NCBI RefSeq assembly: GCF_007748095.1 | Contig: NZ_CP036287.1 | Span: forward strand, 4,278,001 to 4,342,000 | DNA length: 64,000 nucleotides | Direction: 5' to 3' | Source of the DNA: Engelhardtia mirabilis | GTDB taxonomy: Bacteria; Planctomycetota; UBA1135; GCA-002686595 | Part shown: piece after piece, positions 40,320-48,967 of the stretch | How the letters are laid out: the number at the start of each line of letters is the position of its first letter | Numbering within the stretch: the stretch's first letter is position 1 | Notes under the pieces: model-generated | Told to the model about the DNA's origin: nothing | The model's input: only the letters and a program-made list of their open reading frames with translations | Databases searched by the model: none | Program-made: the position numbers and the translations under genes

Positions 40320-41020
40320 CAGGTGGCTGCCCGCTACCTCCGCCGCTCGACCGACCGTCAGAAGCAGTGCATCCCCGACCCGAGGAACGCCGTCCGGCGT
40401 CCGGCCTTCCAGGAGATGGTAGGGCTGGCCCAGCAGGAACGCTGGCTGTCGTCGTACGTCGTCGGCTACGACGTCAACCGCTTCGCGCGGGCTCTACAAC
40501 GACGAGGCGGGGTACTGCCGGCGCAGCTTCCGCATCGACGGCGTTCAGGTGCTGTACGTCGGCGGCAACTTCTCAGGAGGTGCGGCCCGCGACCTGCGGC
40601 GGCCCGTCGAGCAGTGTCAGGGGCGCGAGGATTCCAAGGACCTCGCCAAGGTGACGATCCGGGGGATGCTCTCCCGCGTCGAGAGCGGCTACTGGAACGG
40701 CGGTTCTCCCCCGCCGACCACGCCCTCCGCTACGAGGGCCCGCGCGAGGACGGCGGGGTGGTCCTCTTCGTCCTGCGATGCCAGGCCGACGGGAGCAGGC
40801 TGGTCCTCGACGAGTCCGGCGAGGTCGTCCGCACACTCGGTCGCGGGGAGCACCTGCTGGCTTCGAAGCGGGATCCCAGCCGCCGCATCCTGAGCTCCCC
40901 GGAGCGCGTCGGCCTGGTCCGCCGCATCTTCACGATGAGCGCGGTCGACCGGATGGGTGCCGTCGGGACCGCTTGCACCTGACTGCTTTCGTCGAGTGCG
41001 CCGGTTGTGGTGGTACCGAG
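40320..41020 (+). pseudogene. Decayed serine recombinase, N-terminal part
   Basis: Pieces of a large serine recombinase occur in three stretches. Frame one: VAARYLRRSTDRQKQCIPD to YDVNRFARAL; a shift near 40492; second frame: YNDEAGYCRRSFRIDGVQVL, YVGGNFSGG, DSKDLAKVTIRGMLSRVESG; a shift back near 40705: ALRYEGPREDGGVVLFVLRC to SPERVGLVRRIFTM. The catalytic Ser motif (YLRRSTD) is recognisable. The 'recombinase' domain is missing and the end runs into the ~85-bp repeat with a zinc-ribbon scrap (AFVECAGCGGTE). It is clearly inactive. Confidence 0.82.
40936..41020 (+). repeat. Direct repeat, right copy (recombinase-derived, 85 bp)
   Basis: Matches 33100-33183 at about 93% in the same orientation; one single-base indel and about five substitutions. 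The two copies bracket the 7.8-kb segment with the TOTE/AbiE operon and the recombinase remnant. Confidence 0.85.
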
Positions 41021-41447
41021 ATTGGCGTTCGACGGGCCGAGTGAATGAGCCGCGAGGATGGCGGGCCGGTCAAGGCCTTCGGGTTGGGGGCGCCCCCCGC
41101 ACTCGAGTCGATTGGCGGGGACTGGGGAAGTTCGCGGAGGCCGGGCAGGAGCAGAGACCAAGCCATGCGACGGCTGGGGCGAGCTGGCAGGAGTTTCGTT
41201 GAGCACCACACGAGACGTCCACCGCGCGCAGGCCCTACCGGACAGGGCCGAGGGACAAGGTCGGGACGACGCCTAGGAGACGAGAGATGTCGTCACCCAT
41301 GCCTGCTCGTGGGGTCCGGCCCGGCCAGGGCGTGGCCGGAACGAGATGCGGGAGCCTTGCCGCATCGCGCGCGGCGCCCCCCGGGACCCAATCCCCGAAG
41401 AAGAATGCCCTCCCGGAACCGAAGCGCGTCCGCGAGAATCCCCGCAG
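41021..41447. other. Intergenic region upstream of second sigma factor
   Basis: About 430 bp with no recognisable gene. It presumably carries the promoter of the sigma/kinase pair; no clear -35/-10 or hairpin was picked out. Confidence 0.5.
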
Positions 41448-42041
41448 ATGGTCGGTTCTCGTTTCCCAGGCGACGACCAACCGGTAGCCCGGATCCTCAA
41501 CGCCGTCGAGGAGGGCGTGCCGGAAGCGTCGAGCCAGCTCCTTCCCTTGGTCTACGGGGAGCTCCGCAAGCTGGCCGCGGCGCGCATGGCCCGGCTCTCG
41601 CCAGGGCAGACCCTCCAGGCGACGGCGCTGGTGCACGAGGCCTACGTCCGCCTGGTGGGCAGGACCAACCCCGGTTGGCAAGGTCGGGCGCACTCCTTCT
41701 GCGCCGCCACGCGTGCCATGCGCGGCATCCTGGCCGACCACCTGCAGAAGAAGGGCAGCCCGAAGCGGGGCGGACATCTACGCCGATTGGACATGGAGAC
41801 GATGGCAGAGCTGTCCGGGGACGGTCCGAATGGCGCTGCGCTCGCGGTCGAAGAGGCGCTGCAAGCTCTCGAACAGGTGCACCAGCGAAAGGCCGAGGTC
41901 GTGACGCTCATGTTCTTCGGTGGGCTGACCGCGAAGGAGATCGGTGAAGTCCTCTCCGTCTCGTCGCGCACGGTCGAGAGTGACTGGCGCTTCGCGAAGG
42001 CCTGGCTCAACCGTTGGCTCGCGGACCGGGAGGAGGAGTGA
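41448..42041 (+). CDS. ECF sigma factor (planctomycete ECF-like), second copy
   Basis: 197 residues from ATG 41448. Region 2: TALVHEAYVRLVGRTNPGW and MRGILADHLQKKGSPKRGG; region 4: KAEVVTLMFFGGLTAKEIGE then SSRTVESDWRFAKAWLNRWL. Same family as the sigma factor at 3333 but only moderately similar. The stop overlaps the GTG start of the kinase gene (GTGA 42038-42041), so they form a coupled pair. Confidence 0.92.
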   Translation: MVGSRFPGDDQPVARILNAVEEGVPEASSQLLPLVYGELRKLAAARMARLSPGQTLQATALVHEAYVRLVGRTNPGWQGRAHSFCAATRAMRGILADHLQKKGSPKRGGHLRRLDMETMAELSGDGPNGAALAVEEALQALEQVHQRKAEVVTLMFFGGLTAKEIGEVLSVSSRTVESDWRFAKAWLNRWLADREEE

Positions 42042-44938
42042 CGCCGCGCCTTTCCCCCGCTGAACGCCAGCGGCTGGAGACGCTCTTCGAACGGCTGGCC
42101 GACCTCGCCCCCTCGGAACGCGCGGCGTTCATCGACCGGGAGTGCCCCGGCAACGACGCGCTACGGAGGGAGCTCGAGTGGCTGCTGGCGGGCCTCGAGT
42201 CCGAGGACCTCCTCGGCCGCGCGCAGGTGGCCCTGGCGTCGCGCATCGGGACCGAGGTCGGTCCCTACCGGCTGGTCGAGAAGCTCGGGGAAGGCGGGAT
42301 GGGCGAGGTCTACGCCGCCGAGCAGAGCGACCCCGTCGTGCGCCGCGTGGCCCTGAAGGTCATCAAGCCCGGAATGGACAGCGCCCAGGTCATCGCCCGC
42401 TTCGAATCGGAGCGCCAGGCCCTGGCGCGCATGACGCACCCCAACATCGCCATGGTTCTCGATGCCGGCGCCACCACCGAGGGCCTGCCCTACTTCGTCA
42501 TGGAGCTGGTGGAGGGACAGCCGATCAACGAGCACTGCGACCGCCAGAGGCTTTCGATGCGAGAGCGCCTGGAGCTCTTCCTCGCGATTTGCGACGGCGT
42601 CCAGCACGCGCACCAGAAGGGCATCATCCACCGCGACCTCAAGCCGTCGAACCTGCTGGTCACGCAACAGAATGGCCCCGCCGTCCCGAAGATCATCGAC
42701 TTCGGCGTCGCACGCGCGACGACCGGCCGCCTGTCCGCACGCACGCTCTTCACCACCGTGGGCCAGGTCGTCGGCACACTCGACTACATGAGCCCCGAGC
42801 AGGCCGATCCGATGGGCCTCGACGTGGACACGCGCTCGGACATCTACTCCCTGGGGGTGGTGCTCTATCAGCTCGCCAGCGGCCTCCTGCCGTTCGATCA
42901 CGCCTCGACGGCACGGCGGCTCTCCGAGGTGCAACGCACGATCCGTGAGGTGGATCCACCCACGCCGAGCACGCGCCTACGTCGCCAGACGGAAACGGCG
43001 TCGGCGGTCGCGCGGCTCCACGGAACCGACGAGCGCGCGCTGCTCCGCGAGCTCACCGGGGACCTCGACTGGATCTGCCTCAAGGCACTCGAGAAGGACC
43101 CCGCGCGGCGCTACGCGTCCGCCGACGAGTTCGCGGGCGACGTTCGCCGCCACCTCGCCCACGAGCCCGTGCTCGCCGCACGACCCGGCACGCTCTATCG
43201 CCTGCGCAAGTTCGTGCTCCGCAACCGCACGGCCGTCGTGGCCGCCACGGTCTTGGCTGGGGCGGCTCTGACGGCCGCCTATGGCATCGCCTCGGGCAAA
43301 CTCGAGGCGGAGGCCAGCGCGCGCGTCGCGGAGGCGCTCCGGCCCCAGGCGGACGCACACGAGCTGGTGCTGCTCGAGCGGGAAGCCGATCGCCTGTGGC
43401 CCCCGCACCCGGATCTGATTCCGGCCCTGGACGCGTGGTTGGAGCGAGCGCGAGCGCTGGCGTCCCGACTCGCGAACTACCGACAGGAACGCGATCAGCT
43501 ACGCAGTCGCGCGAAGGGCTGGACCGAGGCGGAACAGGCAGCGGACCGTGCCACGCATCCGCGCGCGGCCGAGCTGCGGGAGAAGCGGGCTGAACTCTCG
43601 ATCTGGATCAAGGAACTCGGCAGCCCGCAGCGCAACGCGGACTGGCTGACCGACCGGCCGCGGGAGGCCCTGGCTCGCCTGGAGGAGCTCGACAGCCTCG
43701 AAGAGGAGCTGGGGAATCGGCGCACTTGGACCTTCGACTCGGATCTGGAGCGTTCCCGACTCAAGGTGCTGAGCGACCTGGTCGTCGCCCTCGAAGAGCT
43801 GACGGACGAGGAGACCGGCCTGCTCGGCGCGCAAGCCCTCTCCGTCACACACGGCTGGAGCGTACCGCATCGACTGGAGTTCGCACGTGAGCTCGAGGCG
43901 ACCTTCGCCGAGGGCGGAGAAGCTCGAGCCGCCTGGGACGCGGCACTCCCGTCGATTCGCGCGACCTACCCGGGCGTCGAACTCGAACCGCAGGTTGGAC
44001 TCCTGCCCCTGCGCGCGGATCCGGAATCGGGCCTGTGGGAATTCGCGCACCTCCAGACGGGAGAACCGCCCTTGCGTGGCGCAGACGGCGAGCTCGTCGT
44101 GGACGCGGCGACCGGGCTCGTCCTCGTGCTGCTTCCTGGCGGGAGGTTCGTGATGGGCGCACAGAGCAACGACCCGACGGGCCCGAACTTCGACAGCGAC
44201 GCGCGCACGGAGGACGAAGGCCCCCCGCACCCGGTGCGGCTCTCCGCCTTCTTCCTCTCGAAGTACGAGATGACGCAGGCTCAGTGGGAGCGAACCATGG
44301 GGAAGAATCCCAGCTTCTACACCTGGTTCTCACCGACGCACCCGGTCGAGTCGGTTAGCTGGCTCGACTGTGACGACGCGCTGTTCCGGCTGGGCCTCTC
44401 GTTCCCCACGGAGGCTCAGTGGGAGTTCGGGGCACGGGGCGGCCGAGACAGCCCGTGGTGGACGGGGGCGGACGCCGAGACTCTGCGTGGGACGGCCAAC
44501 CTGGGGGGTCCCGGCCTCGAAGATACGCACCAGTACCATGCGCCCGTGGGCGAGTACGCGACCAATCCGTTCGGCCTGAAAGGGGTTCACGGAAACGTCA
44601 GGGAATGGATCTTGGATGGCTGGAGCCACCGCATCCACGCCTATGAGGAGACCACCGATCTCTTGGTCCCCCCCGCCGGCCCGACCCGCATCACCCGTGG
44701 CGGCAGCTGGAAACACGGAGCCAGCGTCGCGCGCGCGTCGTCGCTGACCACTCATTCGGCCGCCTTCACCGACAGCGACCTTGGCCTGCGACCGGCCAAG
44801 GAGATCTCGGGCCCCGCCCAAGGCCCGGCGACGGGGAGCGACGAGCTCGCGACGAGCAACCTCCGCCGCGAACTGGAGGCGGTCCTCGGACGCGAGGGCG
44901 CGCCTACGCGCGAGCCCCCCCACTCCGGAGGTCGCTAG
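42038..44938 (+). CDS. Ser/Thr kinase fused to C-terminal FGE-sulfatase (SUMF1-like) domain
   Basis: 966 residues from GTG 42038, preceded by AGGAGG and overlapping the sigma factor stop; a TTG at 42014 is less likely. Kinase domain about 75-350: GEGGMGEVYAAEQ, RRVALKVIKPG, HRDLKPSNLLV, DFGVAR. Membrane helix about 397-420 (TAVVAATVLAGAALTAAYG), then a charged coiled-coil stretch, then an FGE-sulfatase fold (about 695-920): GGRFVMGAQSND, YEMTQAQWERTMGKNPS, FPTEAQWEFGARGG, GVHGNVREWILDGW, ITRGGSWKHG. The domain lacks an obvious Cys pair near its C-terminus, so it may bind ligand rather than make formylglycine (inference). It should face the periplasm. Confidence 0.92.
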   Translation: MTPRLSPAERQRLETLFERLADLAPSERAAFIDRECPGNDALRRELEWLLAGLESEDLLGRAQVALASRIGTEVGPYRLVEKLGEGGMGEVYAAEQSDPVVRRVALKVIKPGMDSAQVIARFESERQALARMTHPNIAMVLDAGATTEGLPYFVMELVEGQPINEHCDRQRLSMRERLELFLAICDGVQHAHQKGIIHRDLKPSNLLVTQQNGPAVPKIIDFGVARATTGRLSARTLFTTVGQVVGTLDYMSPEQADPMGLDVDTRSDIYSLGVVLYQLASGLLPFDHASTARRLSEVQRTIREVDPPTPSTRLRRQTETASAVARLHGTDERALLRELTGDLDWICLKALEKDPARRYASADEFAGDVRRHLAHEPVLAARPGTLYRLRKFVLRNRTAVVAATVLAGAALTAAYGIASGKLEAEASARVAEALRPQADAHELVLLEREADRLWPPHPDLIPALDAWLERARALASRLANYRQERDQLRSRAKGWTEAEQAADRATHPRAAELREKRAELSIWIKELGSPQRNADWLTDRPREALARLEELDSLEEELGNRRTWTFDSDLERSRLKVLSDLVVALEELTDEETGLLGAQALSVTHGWSVPHRLEFARELEATFAEGGEARAAWDAALPSIRATYPGVELEPQVGLLPLRADPESGLWEFAHLQTGEPPLRGADGELVVDAATGLVLVLLPGGRFVMGAQSNDPTGPNFDSDARTEDEGPPHPVRLSAFFLSKYEMTQAQWERTMGKNPSFYTWFSPTHPVESVSWLDCDDALFRLGLSFPTEAQWEFGARGGRDSPWWTGADAETLRGTANLGGPGLEDTHQYHAPVGEYATNPFGLKGVHGNVREWILDGWSHRIHAYEETTDLLVPPAGPTRITRGGSWKHGASVARASSLTTHSAAFTDSDLGLRPAKEISGPAQGPATGSDELATSNLRRELEAVLGREGAPTREPPHSGGR

Positions 44939-45076
44939 GATCGCGCGCGGGGATCGTCGAGATCGACGGGTCCTCCCACTTTGCGCCCAAGAACTCCGCT
45001 TCGGAGTGGCCGGGTCACGAAGGCCGCTTCCTGAGCCATCGACGTGGGATCTCCGTGGGGCGGCGGAGGCAGGCTC

Positions 45077-45229
45077 CCAGAGGTCGCAGCACGGCTCTAC
45101 TCGCTCGCCATGAGCTGCAAGCTCGCCGAGGTCCCTCCGGACACCTACATCAAGGACGTGCTCGAGCAGATCTCGACCCTCCCGGTGGACCGAATCGCCG
45201 AGCTGACACCCTGGGGCTGGAAGACGCGA
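45077..45229 (+). pseudogene. IS66-family transposase C-terminal scrap
   Basis: Translation AARLYSLAMSCKLAEV, DTYIKDVLEQIS and ELTPWGW matches the extreme C-terminus of IS66 transposases (SL-x-x-x-CK-x-x-x-v, Y-x-x-DVL-x-x-I, LLPW-x-W). Only about 50 residues remain; no start, DDE core or terminal repeat is visible. A dead fragment beside the distal end of the integron array. Confidence 0.75.
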
Positions 45230-45359
45230 CGGACTGCTGAGGCGGAGCCCGGCGCCGAAGATCGGCGGCTACTCGATGGCTGGGGCCTTGCCCAATCGAC
45301 CCGGTCGAGCAGACCAGGCCCACAACTCCGACCGGACGAGACCTCTCGTGACCGATGCG

Positions 45360-45419
45360 GGCTAACGCCTTGCCGATCAGCGGCGGCCGAAGGCCGTCCG
45401 CTGCATCGGCTTGTTAGCC
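45360..45419 (-). other. Integron attC site 5 (distal end of array)
   Basis: 60-bp imperfect palindrome bounded on the + strand by GGCTAAC (45360-45366) and GTTAGCC (45413-45419), with an internal GC-rich inverted repeat around AGCGGCGGCCGAAGGCCG. Sequence is identical to attC 4. The cassette it belongs to reads on the minus strand. Confidence 0.88.
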
Positions 45420-45805
45420 GACCAGCAGTCACTTTCTCGGACCCCACTTGTAGCGAAACGCGACGAGTTCGTCTTCTCGCACGTCACGCCAACTTGCCCA
45501 GATTGCCTCCGTTCCAGCACTCGCAACAGGCGGGCCGACGGAGGCCTTCTTATGATCGACACTTCCATCGGCTAGTACGCGAAAGGCGGGACGTTCTCCC
45601 GTGAGTTCTAGATCGTTCGTCGGCGACTCAATGATTATCGTTACCACGGGAATTGTCATTCCGTGATGGTTTGGGTAGCCCCACCAAGCCTCGCCTGGCC
45701 CGAGCGTCACGATGTCACGTATCGCCCGGCGCGTATCCCCTGCCGTGAATGGCAGATCAAAAACAACCTCGGACCCGAACACGAGGGACTTGACTTCCCC
45801 GGGCT

Positions 45806-45812
45806 CAATGCC
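45806..45812. repeat. IS21 target-site duplication, left copy
   Basis: CAATGCC, repeated at 48411-48417 on the other side of the element. The intact cassette copy has it once, which proves the insertion site. Confidence 0.92.
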
Positions 45813-45867
45813 CCTTGGGGATCACCCAAAACCGGCCAGTAGTGATCGGGTCAAAAGCGGCCAGTTG
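45813..45867 (+). repeat. IS21 left terminal inverted repeat
   Basis: About 55 bp; begins CCTTGGGGATCACCC and contains ACCGGCCAGT and GCGGCCAGTTG, matching the reverse complement of the right end with a few mismatches and one gap. Confidence 0.88.
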
Positions 45868-45922
45868 AAGGGGTGATCCCGGGACGTTGACGCGGCAGGA
45901 GGGCGTGTGCTCTTCGTGCCGG

Positions 45923-47551
45923 ATGGGCAACGTCTTGAAGCACGAGAAGCAAGAGCAGATCCGAGCACTGGGCCGGCTGGGCTGGTCGATGAGGCGCATC
46001 GAGGATGCGACGGGGGTGCGTCGTGAGACGGTGAGCCGTCATCTGAAGGCGGCCGGGATCGAAGTCCGGGGGCGGCGTCAGCGGCGCCTGGAGGCCGATT
46101 CAAATGCGGCCGGTTGCCCGACCACCGACTCCGAGGCCGATTCAAATGCGGCCAGTTACCCGATCACCGACCCCGGGCCGGATCCAAGAGCGGCCAGTCA
46201 GGTGACCACCGACCTCGAGCGGGCGCCGGCTCCAGGCTGGAGTCCGATGGCGAGCCGGTGCGAGGCCTTCCGCGAGCAGATCGAAGCGGCTGTGGCGAGG
46301 GGCCGTAATGCGAAATCGATCTGGCAGGAGCTGGTGGACGAGCACGGCTTCGAGGCCGGCTACCAGAGCGTACGGCGCTTCGTGCACAAGCTACGGGGCA
46401 GCGTCGCTCGCGAAGCCCACCCCACGATCGTGACCGCGGCGGGCGAGGAAGCACAGGTGGACTACGGCACGGGCCCGATGGTGCGTCACCCCGAGACGGG
46501 CAAGTACCGCCGGACACGGCTCTTCGCGCTGACGCTCGGGTGCAGCCGCAAGGCGGTTTGGCTCTTGTGCTTCAAGTCGAGCTCGCAGACGTGGTGCGAG
46601 CTGCACGAAGACGCCTTCCGCCGTCTCGGCGGCACGACGAGGACGGTCGTGCTCGACAACCTGAAGGAAGGCGTGCTGAAGCCCGACGTGTACGACCCCG
46701 ATCTGAACCCGCTATACCGCGACATGCTCGCGCACTACGGCGTCGTCGCGCTGCCTGCGCGCGTGCGGCATCCCGATCGCAAGGGCAAGGTCGAGCGCTC
46801 AGTCGGCTACGCCCAGGACACGGCGCTCAAGGGGATGCGCTTCGAGAGCTTGAAGGACGCTCAGGCTCATCTCGATCGCTGGACGGAACGCTGGGCCGAC
46901 ACGCGCATCCACGGTACGACCAAGCGTCAGGTCGCCGCGATGTTTGCCGAGGAGCAGCCGACGCTGCAAGCACTGCCAGTCGAGCCCTTTGGCTACTTCC
47001 AGTACGGCGCACGCACGGTCCACCTGGACGGCTGCGTCGAAGTCGATGCCGCTTACTACGGAGCGCCGCCCGGCTGGATCGGTCGCGAGGTCGCGGTGCA
47101 GTGGAGCGGTAACTGGGTGCGTCTGCTCGACCTCGGGACCGGCGAGCTCCTGCGCGAGCATCGCAAGAAGCCTCGAGGATGGCGCTCGGTCCATCCGTCG
47201 GATCGTCCGGCGAAGACGCCTGTCACGACGCTGCAACTGCTTGCCAGGTCTCGCGGCGCGGGTGCGTCCGTGGGCGCGCTGTGCGAGGAGATCCACAAGA
47301 GGCGCGAGCAGGGCGGCGTGCGCCAGATCCAGGGCGTGCTGTCCCTCGTAAAGAAGTACGGCGACGCACCGATCGAGAAGGCGTGCGCCGTCGCCCTCGA
47401 GGTCGGCGCTCCCAACTACCGCTTCGTCAAGAAGTGGATCGACCGCAAGCCACCGGCGCCGCTCTCGCTGCGGCAGGTGGATCCGCTGATCCGCGAACTC
47501 TCGCTGTACCGCGACCTGATCGACTCCAGAACCGAAACCGGAACCCAATGA
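45923..47551 (+). CDS. istA: IS21-family transposase IstA
   Basis: 542 residues from ATG 45923; the usual IS21 start LKHEKQEQIRALGRLGWSMR follows within a few codons. An N-terminal HTH (RRIEDATGVRRETVSRHLKA), then an rve/DDE integrase core with Asp in AQVDYGTGPM, Asp in VVLDNLKEGVLKPD and Glu in GKVERSVGYAQD, and a C-terminal beta domain. Between the HTH and the core there is a short stretch where its own terminal-repeat-like DNA (GCGGCCAGT-type) is translated. It catalyses strand transfer and overlaps istB by ATGA. Confidence 0.95.
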   Translation: MGNVLKHEKQEQIRALGRLGWSMRRIEDATGVRRETVSRHLKAAGIEVRGRRQRRLEADSNAAGCPTTDSEADSNAASYPITDPGPDPRAASQVTTDLERAPAPGWSPMASRCEAFREQIEAAVARGRNAKSIWQELVDEHGFEAGYQSVRRFVHKLRGSVAREAHPTIVTAAGEEAQVDYGTGPMVRHPETGKYRRTRLFALTLGCSRKAVWLLCFKSSSQTWCELHEDAFRRLGGTTRTVVLDNLKEGVLKPDVYDPDLNPLYRDMLAHYGVVALPARVRHPDRKGKVERSVGYAQDTALKGMRFESLKDAQAHLDRWTERWADTRIHGTTKRQVAAMFAEEQPTLQALPVEPFGYFQYGARTVHLDGCVEVDAAYYGAPPGWIGREVAVQWSGNWVRLLDLGTGELLREHRKKPRGWRSVHPSDRPAKTPVTTLQLLARSRGAGASVGALCEEIHKRREQGGVRQIQGVLSLVKKYGDAPIEKACAVALEVGAPNYRFVKKWIDRKPPAPLSLRQVDPLIRELSLYRDLIDSRTETGTQ

Positions 47552-48321
47552 ACAGGATCGAGATCGACAAGGCCCTGAGGAAGCTGCGGCTCTCGGGCAT
47601 GGCTAACACCCTGGAGACACGACTGCTCGAAGCCCAGACCGAGCGCATGCCTCCGATCGACTTCCTCTCCCAGCTCGTCTCGGACGAGCTCGAGCGGCGA
47701 GGGGATCGACTGATCGAGCGCCGCATCAAGTACGCCCGCTTCCGAGATGCGGATCGAAGGCTCGACGACTTCGACTTCGACTTCAACAAGAAGATGAATC
47801 GCCGGCTGGTCTTCGACCTCGCGACCGCTCGCTTCGTCTCGAAGGCTGAGGACGCTCTCTTCCTGGGCCCCCCCGGCACCGGCAAGAGCCATCTCGCCCA
47901 GGCGATCGGGCAGGCTGCGATCTTGCAAGGCTGGGCCGTCGCCTACCGCGAGGCCCACGTCCTGATCGAGGAGATGGCCGACGCGACGCTCGACGGCGCC
48001 CGCAGCGAGTACCTGGCCAAGATGGAGAAGGTCCCACTGCTCATCGTCGACGACCTGGGCATGCGCAAGCTGCCGCATACCGCGGCCGAGGATCTGCTCG
48101 AGCTCATCATCCGGCGCTACGAGCGGACCAGCACCATCCTGACCTCGAACCGGCCTGTCGACGACTGGGGCAAGCTCCTCGGAGACACCGCGGCTGTCAC
48201 AGCACTGCTCGATCGGCTGCTGCACCACGCGCACGTCCTGAAGTGTGGACCCAAGAGCTGGCGCACTCAGAAGCGGGCCAGCGCAAGAACGGATCAACCC
48301 GTGCTTGCCTTGAACGACTGA
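47548..48321 (+). CDS. istB: IS21-family ATP-binding helper IstB
   Basis: 257 residues; its ATG overlaps the istA stop (47548-47551). A DnaC/DnaA-like AAA+ ATPase with Walker A LGPPGTGKSHLAQAIG, Walker B LLIVDDLGM, and sensor TILTSNRPVDDWGKLLGD. IstB directs target choice and remodels DNA for IstA. Length and motifs are complete. Confidence 0.95.
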   Translation: MNRIEIDKALRKLRLSGMANTLETRLLEAQTERMPPIDFLSQLVSDELERRGDRLIERRIKYARFRDADRRLDDFDFDFNKKMNRRLVFDLATARFVSKAEDALFLGPPGTGKSHLAQAIGQAAILQGWAVAYREAHVLIEEMADATLDGARSEYLAKMEKVPLLIVDDLGMRKLPHTAAEDLLELIIRRYERTSTILTSNRPVDDWGKLLGDTAAVTALLDRLLHHAHVLKCGPKSWRTQKRASARTDQPVLALND

Positions 48322-48354
48322 AATCCGCTAAACCGACACCCGTCCCGGTCGCTC

Positions 48355-48410
48355 CAACTGGCCGCATTTGACCCGATCACAACTGGCCGGTTTTGACCCG
48401 ATCCCCGAGG
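48355..48410 (-). repeat. IS21 right terminal inverted repeat
   Basis: About 56 bp, inverted relative to 45813-45867; the outer tip on the minus strand is CCTCGGGGATCGGGTC. Confidence 0.88.
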
Positions 48411-48417
48411 CAATGCC
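48411..48417. repeat. IS21 target-site duplication, right copy
   Basis: CAATGCC, paired with 45806-45812. Confidence 0.92.
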
Positions 48418-48898
48418 AAACCGGGCTATCGTCTCTCGATTTGTCGGACCGACGCTCTTCACGGCCTCCTCAACGGTGCCGCGCCATGGCCGCACTTCCC
48501 GTGCGTCAGACTTCGTGTAGCGCTTCGTCATTGCGTCGGAGGTAGCCGAAAGGCCCTGGACTCCACGTATGGTGTAAAGGGTTCGGACATCGAGATGTCG
48601 CTCCTCTTGACCATCGAAGATGCCATCAGATTGGCGCAGCGAGATGGTGACCGACAGGAGTTCGAACGGCCTTTCTATCTCAACCCGACCTGACCCAAAG
48701 CCGAGCGTTTGGCCGATCCCCTCCCAACCCACAACCTTGACGCAAACGTAAGCCGCAGCCAACGCGATCGCGCACACTGTCACGACTTTCGGATGCCGAG
48801 CAAAGAAACGCCAAAGGAGTGCAGGCCAGGACTCGGGGTCTTGGCCCGGGCCAGGTTTTGGTTTTTTAGCAGCCTTCGCCATCGGTATTGACTCGTTC

Positions 48899-48958
48899 GG
48901 CTAACGCCTTGCCGATCAGCGGCGGCCGAAGGCCGTCCGCTGCATCGGCTTGTTAGCC
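48899..48958 (-). other. Integron attC site 4
   Basis: 60 bp, bounded by GGCTAAC (48899-48905) and GTTAGCC (48952-48958); identical to attC 5. It closes the intact cassette 48968-49816 and precedes the IS-split copy. Confidence 0.9.
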
Positions 48959-48967
48959 GACCAGCAG

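Larger units (their letters stand above)
45813..48410 (+). mobile_element. IS21-family insertion sequence (2598 bp), complete
   Basis: Holds istA and istB with overlapping stop/start, flanked by long imperfect terminal inverted repeats and a 7-bp target duplication (CAATGCC). Each end has a short tip CCTYGGGGATC followed by repeated internal motifs of the type TGATCGGGTCAAAAGCGGCC, the multiple transposase-binding repeats usual in IS21. Boundaries are fixed exactly by comparison with the uninterrupted cassette copy at 48968-49816. Both genes look intact, so the element may be active. Confidence 0.93.
45429..48882 (-). pseudogene. Integron cassette gene split by IS21-family insertion
   Basis: The gene starts at 48882 (MAKAAKKPKPGPGQDPESWP), is interrupted after NRETIARFGI by the IS at 45813-48410, and resumes to its stop at 45429 (…VAFRYKWGPRK). 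Joining the flanks after removing the IS and one 7-bp target copy gives the same 282-residue protein as the intact neighbour at 48968-49816, apparently without base changes. It is therefore a recent duplicate cassette inactivated by transposition. Product unknown: one N-terminal membrane helix, then a soluble domain. Confidence 0.92.

Noticed and set aside
48328..48882. 184-residue minus-strand frame treated as a separate gene
   Set aside because: Its last codons come from the IS21 end; it is the 5' part of the interrupted cassette.
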